A stretch of 16,986 nucleotides of DNA from assembly GCA_905193765.1 (NCBI GenBank), contig CAJJPZ010000033.1, positions 1 through 16,986 of the forward strand. The letters run 5' to 3'. Below the pieces are notes generated by a model that worked only from the letters and a program-made list of their open reading frames with translations, had not been told where the DNA came from and ran no database searches. This stretch comes from an uncultured Eubacterium sp. (GTDB lineage Bacteria; Bacillota; Clostridia; Peptostreptococcales; Anaerovoracaceae). A program made the position numbers and the translations under genes. Below, piece by piece: positions 14,045 through 16,986 of the stretch. Every line of letters starts with the position of its first letter. Position 1 is the first letter of the stretch.

Positions 14045-14692
14045 TGTTTCGATCGCTTCGCGGTGAGTGATGTCCTTGGGCAGACGTATCGATATATTGA
14101 AAGGGATACCTGCAGGAGACACCGGTGGGGACTGGCTGATATGGACTTCATAGAATGAAGGATCCAGCGTCCGTATGGACTGTTTTATCTTCCTGAAATT
14201 TTCTACAGTATCGACCTCGATGTAGATATCCATTACTCTGGATCTGCGGTAAAAATAGTTTTCCAGCTTAGGCAGCAGCGCAAGACTTATAAAGATAACT
14301 ATGGCCGCGATGACTGCGCCTGAATAGAAACCTATCCCCAGGGCAAGCCCGAGACAGGCTGCAGACCAGAGTCCCGCTGCTGTGGTGAGGCCTCTTATTT
14401 TGTTCTTTCCGGTTATGATTATGGTGCCGACGCCGAGAAAGCCTACTCCGGTGATGACCTGCGCGCCGAGACGTGCCGGATCTCCTGTTCCGAATGTCTG
14501 GAGCATGAACTGGTTGGTCATCATGGCAAGGGTGGCTCCGATGCAGACGAGTATATATGTCCTGAAGCCAGCCGGGTGTCTGTTGGCTCCGCGTTCGAGT
14601 CCGATGATACCGCTGAAAATGAAAGCAAGAAAAATCCTCAGTGACACCGAGACGAGATTTATATCATAAAGCGAGTCGTGTATAGATAACAT
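14003..14692 (-). CDS. MgtC/SapB family membrane protein
   Basis: The protein is 229 residues from the start at 14692, which has AGGAGG seven bases upstream; the longer frame from 14770 lacks such support. The N-terminal half has about five membrane helices with the family motifs GIIGLERGANRHPAGFRTY, GVGFLGVGTII and GLTTAAGLWSAACLGLALG. The C-terminal ~85 residues form a soluble ACT-like domain (DIYIEVDTVENFRKIKQSI). MgtC-type proteins are linked to Mg2+ starvation, acid tolerance and virulence in other bacteria; the transported substrate, if any, is not settled. It converges on the kinase gene, and the last 42 bases of both coding regions overlap. Confidence 0.92.
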   Translation of the reverse strand: MLSIHDSLYDINLVSVSLRIFLAFIFSGIIGLERGANRHPAGFRTYILVCIGATLAMMTNQFMLQTFGTGDPARLGAQVITGVGFLGVGTIIITGKNKIRGLTTAAGLWSAACLGLALGIGFYSGAVIAAIVIFISLALLPKLENYFYRRSRVMDIYIEVDTVENFRKIKQSIRTLDPSFYEVHISQSPPVSPAGIPFNISIRLPKDITHREAIETLEKMDGVLLVEEF

Positions 14693-14798
14693 CTGTATAC
14701 CTCCTGATGCAGTCATATATTCGGGAGCCCCGCAGCACTGCCGGCCTCCTGATATATAACAGTATACCATATAAGTACATTTTATGAGGAAAACAGTT

Positions 14799-14826
14799 TT
14801 GCTTTATATCGGTATTATGGTATAAT
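14799..14826 (+). promoter_or_regulatory. Promoter of the pyrH-frr-uppS-cdsA cluster
   Basis: TTGCTT (14799-14804) and a perfect TATAAT (14821-14826) are spaced by 16 bases, about 60 bases before ATG 14887. This is a good sigma-A promoter for a housekeeping operon. Confidence 0.65.
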
Positions 14827-14886
14827 TAACAACAAATAATATTCGCAGTAACATCTGCGTGAAATAAAGAAATTAAGGAGTCGGTT

Positions 14887-15591
14887 ATGGAGGCAAAATA
14901 TAAACGGGTCTTGCTCAAGATAAGTGGAGAGGCTCTGGCGGGAAGCGATCGCTTCGGCATAAATGAGGAAATGCTCAAGAGAGTCGCAGTCCAGATAAAG
15001 GCGGTAAGATCCATGGGAGTGGAAGTGGCTGTCGTTGTAGGCGGAGGAAACTTCTGGCGCGGAAGAACAAGCAAGAGCATGGACAGGGCTACAGCAGACT
15101 ATATGGGAATGCTGGCAACTGTAATGAATTCGATGGCGCTTCAGGACGCATTCGAGGCTGAAGGGATACCTACGAGGGTACAGACGGCCATCGAGATGAG
15201 AGAGGTTGCTGAACCCTATGTGAGACGTAAGGCAATGAGCCATCTTGAGCACGGCAAAGTCGTTATTTTCGGAGCGGGAACAGGCAATCCGTTCTTTTCC
15301 ACAGATACGACGGCAGCACTGAGAGCTGCAGAGATCGATGCTGAAGTCATACTTCTGGCCAAGAAAGTAGACGCTGTATATTCAGCGGATCCGGAGCTGG
15401 ATCCGAACGCTGTGAAGTATGATTCGCTTACACATAAGGAAGTGCTGGAGAAGGATCTGAAGGTAATGGATTCGACAGCAGCTTCACTTTGCAGGGACAA
15501 TAATATAGCTATACATGTATTCGCGCTTTCAGATGAGGAAAATGTCATGAAAGCTGTATGCGGAGAAAAAATAGGTACTATCGTGAAATAA
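14887..15591 (+). CDS. pyrH: UMP kinase
   Basis: This 234-residue amino-acid-kinase-fold enzyme makes UDP from UMP with ATP, in pyrimidine nucleotide synthesis. Motifs in order: LLKISGEAL (phosphate loop, about residues 9-17), VVVGGGNFWRG (about 53-63), DYMGMLATVMNSMALQD (about 74-90), FGAGTGNPFFSTDTTAALRA (about 130-149) and KKVDAVYSADP (about 161-171). The length is typical of bacterial PyrH. AAGGAG precedes the start. In many Bacillota it follows rpsB-tsf; here it begins the cluster behind its own promoter, next to a divergent MgtC-family gene. Confidence 0.97.
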   Translation: MEAKYKRVLLKISGEALAGSDRFGINEEMLKRVAVQIKAVRSMGVEVAVVVGGGNFWRGRTSKSMDRATADYMGMLATVMNSMALQDAFEAEGIPTRVQTAIEMREVAEPYVRRKAMSHLEHGKVVIFGAGTGNPFFSTDTTAALRAAEIDAEVILLAKKVDAVYSADPELDPNAVKYDSLTHKEVLEKDLKVMDSTAASLCRDNNIAIHVFALSDEENVMKAVCGEKIGTIVK

Positions 15592-15609
15592 GATACGGAG
15601 GAGAATAAA

Positions 15610-16167
15610 ATGAGTGATTTCGATATCAGGAATATGGACAGTAAAATAGAGAAGAGTCTCAGTGTACTTAAAGAGGATCTGGCGACAGTGAGAGCCGGAC
15701 GTGCAAATGCAGCCCTGGTGGACAAAGTAATGGTGGAATACTACGGAACACCAACACCGCTGAAAGCGCTGGCTAATATCTCAGTTCCGGAACCGCGCAC
15801 ACTTCTCATCTCACCATTCGATCCGAAGAGTATACCGGATATAGAAAAAGGGATAAATGCTGCAAACATAGGGATAAATCCTGTGAACGACGGTAAAGCC
15901 ATAAGGCTCCAGATACCGCAGGTAACAGAGGAAAGAAGAAAAGAGCTCACAAAGATAGTAAAGAAGATGGGCGAGGAAACTAAAGTTGCAGTAAGAAACC
16001 TCAGAAGAGAAGCCAACGACAAGGTAAAGAAGATGGAAAAGGCAGGCGACTTTACTGAGGACGACGCCAAGTCCACACTGGATGACATCCAGAAAGACAT
16101 CGACAAAGCTGTTAAGAGTATCGATGAGATCGTTGCAGCAAAGGAAAAAGAAATACTTGAAGTATAA
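15610..16167 (+). CDS. frr: Ribosome recycling factor
   Basis: The 185-residue protein releases ribosomes from mRNA after termination together with EF-G. The family features are clear: VLKEDLATVRAGRANAALVD near the N-terminus, VEYYGTPTPLKALANISVPE, INPVNDGKAIRLQIPQ, and TEERRKELTKIVKKMGEE leading to the conserved VAVRNLRREAND and the basic C-terminal helix. The length is exactly typical. GGAGGAG precedes the start, and it lies 18 bases behind pyrH in the same operon, the common order in Bacillota. Confidence 0.97.
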   Translation: MSDFDIRNMDSKIEKSLSVLKEDLATVRAGRANAALVDKVMVEYYGTPTPLKALANISVPEPRTLLISPFDPKSIPDIEKGINAANIGINPVNDGKAIRLQIPQVTEERRKELTKIVKKMGEETKVAVRNLRREANDKVKKMEKAGDFTEDDAKSTLDDIQKDIDKAVKSIDEIVAAKEKEILEV

Positions 16168-16184
16168 ACTTAAGAAAGCAGGAT

Positions 16185-16218
16185 ATGACAGATGTGGCTG
16201 GAAGGTCACATCTGTTAT
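16185..16218 (+). other. Intercistronic hairpin between frr and uppS
   Basis: ACAGATGTG (16188-16196) pairs with CACATCTGT (16207-16215), extended outward by about three pairs. No T run follows, so it is unlikely to terminate. It might protect or mark a processing site in the operon mRNA, or tune uppS translation, since uppS has only a weak ribosome-binding site. Confidence 0.5.
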
Positions 16219-16234
16219 GGAATACAGGTAATTT

Positions 16235-16960
16235 ATGTTGGATAAAGACAGAATGCCCCGGCACGTAGCCATAATAATGGACGGCAACGGCAGATGGGCG
16301 AAAAACAAAGGGCTGCCAAGGCTGGCAGGACACAATGCAGGAATGAAAGCAATGAAGAAGATCGTGGATCATTCTGATAAACTGGGGATCAGGTACCTTA
16401 CGGTATACGCATTTTCCACGGAAAACTGGAAACGGTCTATAGCAGAAGTTTCAGGCATATTCAAGCTGCTTGTGGCATATGTGAACAGTGACCTGAAAGG
16501 CCTGATCGAGAACAATGTCAGAGTAACTGTATTGGGCGACTACACTTCACTTCCGGATGATGCTGTGAAAAGTCTGGAGAAGACGCTGGAGTCCACTAAG
16601 GACAATACGGGACTTCAGTTCAACATAGCGTTGAACTACGGAGGCAGAGACGAGCTGAAGAAAGCTGTGCAGCAGATAGCATGCAGAGTGAAGGAGGGAC
16701 GCATCGCCCCGGAGGATATCACGGAAGATACCGTTGCGGAATACCTCTACACAGGTAAGGCATATAATGATGTGCCTGATCCGGAACTCATAATAAGGAC
16801 CAGCGGGGAGCTCAGGCTCTCGAATTTCCTGCTGTGGCAGAGTGCATACAGCGAGCTGGTTTTTCCGGATGTGATGTGGCCGGATTTCACACCGGAGGAA
16901 TATGAAAAAGCGATCGAAGATTATCAGAGCCGTGAAAGGCGTTTCGGAGGTAGGAAATAA
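16235..16960 (+). CDS. uppS: Isoprenyl transferase, undecaprenyl diphosphate synthase
   Basis: This 241-residue cis-prenyltransferase makes undecaprenyl diphosphate, the lipid carrier for peptidoglycan and other wall polymers. Signature motifs in order: IIMDGNGRWAKNKG (about residues 14-27, with the catalytic Asp), GHNAGM, TVYAFSTENWKR (about 55-66), LNYGGRDEL (about 129-137) and the C-terminal RTSGELRLSNFLLWQSAYSE (about 188-207). The length is typical. The start at 16235 has only a weak ribosome-binding site (CAGGTAATTT before ATG) and follows a hairpin. It overlaps the next gene by one base. Confidence 0.97.
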   Translation: MLDKDRMPRHVAIIMDGNGRWAKNKGLPRLAGHNAGMKAMKKIVDHSDKLGIRYLTVYAFSTENWKRSIAEVSGIFKLLVAYVNSDLKGLIENNVRVTVLGDYTSLPDDAVKSLEKTLESTKDNTGLQFNIALNYGGRDELKKAVQQIACRVKEGRIAPEDITEDTVAEYLYTGKAYNDVPDPELIIRTSGELRLSNFLLWQSAYSELVFPDVMWPDFTPEEYEKAIEDYQSRERRFGGRK

Positions 16961-16986
16961 TGAAAACAAGAGTGTTGTCAGGATTG
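16960..16986 (+). CDS. cdsA: Start of probable phosphatidate cytidylyltransferase (cut by window end)
   Basis: Only nine codons are visible (MKTRVLSGL). This is a common CdsA N-terminus, and cdsA usually follows uppS. The ATG overlaps the uppS TAA by one base (TAATG), and GGAGG lies close upstream. The product would make CDP-diacylglycerol for phospholipid synthesis. The call rests mostly on gene order. Confidence 0.7.

Noticed and set aside
14699..14752. Repeat of ATCAGGAGG twice upstream of the MgtC-family gene (minus strand) as a regulatory element.
   Set aside because: One copy is its ribosome-binding site and the other can be chance; too short to argue for more.

Overview
The window looks like a spore-forming, anaerobic member of the Bacillota (class Clostridia). 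The evidence is a clear forespore sigma factor SigG, strong purine-rich ribosome-binding sites, Arg codons dominated by AGA/AGG, Spo0A-box-like sites, and a Tad/Flp pilus locus of the type seen in Clostridia. No genus can be named from the sequence alone.

Layout. (1) 1-2108: the 3' end of a Hint-containing polymorphic toxin with an A-rich toxin tip, then a run of small immunity-like genes. One is intact and two look broken: one by an in-frame TGA, the other by an in-frame TAG plus a frameshift. (2) 2194-2964, minus strand: sigG, standing alone without spoIIGA-sigE. (3) 3176-4917: a two-gene operon of a TPR protein and a DUF4037-type protein carrying a nucleotidyltransferase-fold signature. 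(4) 4942-11185: a Tad operon behind two Spo0A-box-like sites and a good sigma-A-type promoter. It encodes the ATPase CpaF/TadA, two inner-membrane TadB/TadC-like proteins, a 52-residue Flp1-type pilin, a TadE-like protein, a TadG-like (DUF5702-type) protein, a TadE-like protein fused to two identically spaced HxxxC-x22-CxxC modules, and a DUF6382-type protein. A terminator follows. (5) 11310-12648: 5-formyltetrahydrofolate cyclo-ligase and LarB, then a terminator. (6) 12726-14044: three perfect Spo0A-box-like sites and one degenerate site, then a hybrid histidine kinase with no sensor domain, meeting a MgtC-family gene tail to tail with a 42-bp overlap. (7) 14821-16986: the housekeeping cluster pyrH-frr-uppS-cdsA (the last cut by the window end).

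How the parts may work together. The most notable theme is the link between sporulation control and surface structures. The Tad operon and the orphan hybrid kinase both have direct repeats of TGTCGAA, at or near 10-bp spacing, in their upstream regions. This fits a Spo0A-controlled pilus and a Spo0A-linked kinase, but it is inferred from motifs alone. The toxin end of the window looks like a decaying immunity array left by repeated exchange of toxin cassettes. No tRNA, rRNA, CRISPR array or insertion sequence was seen.
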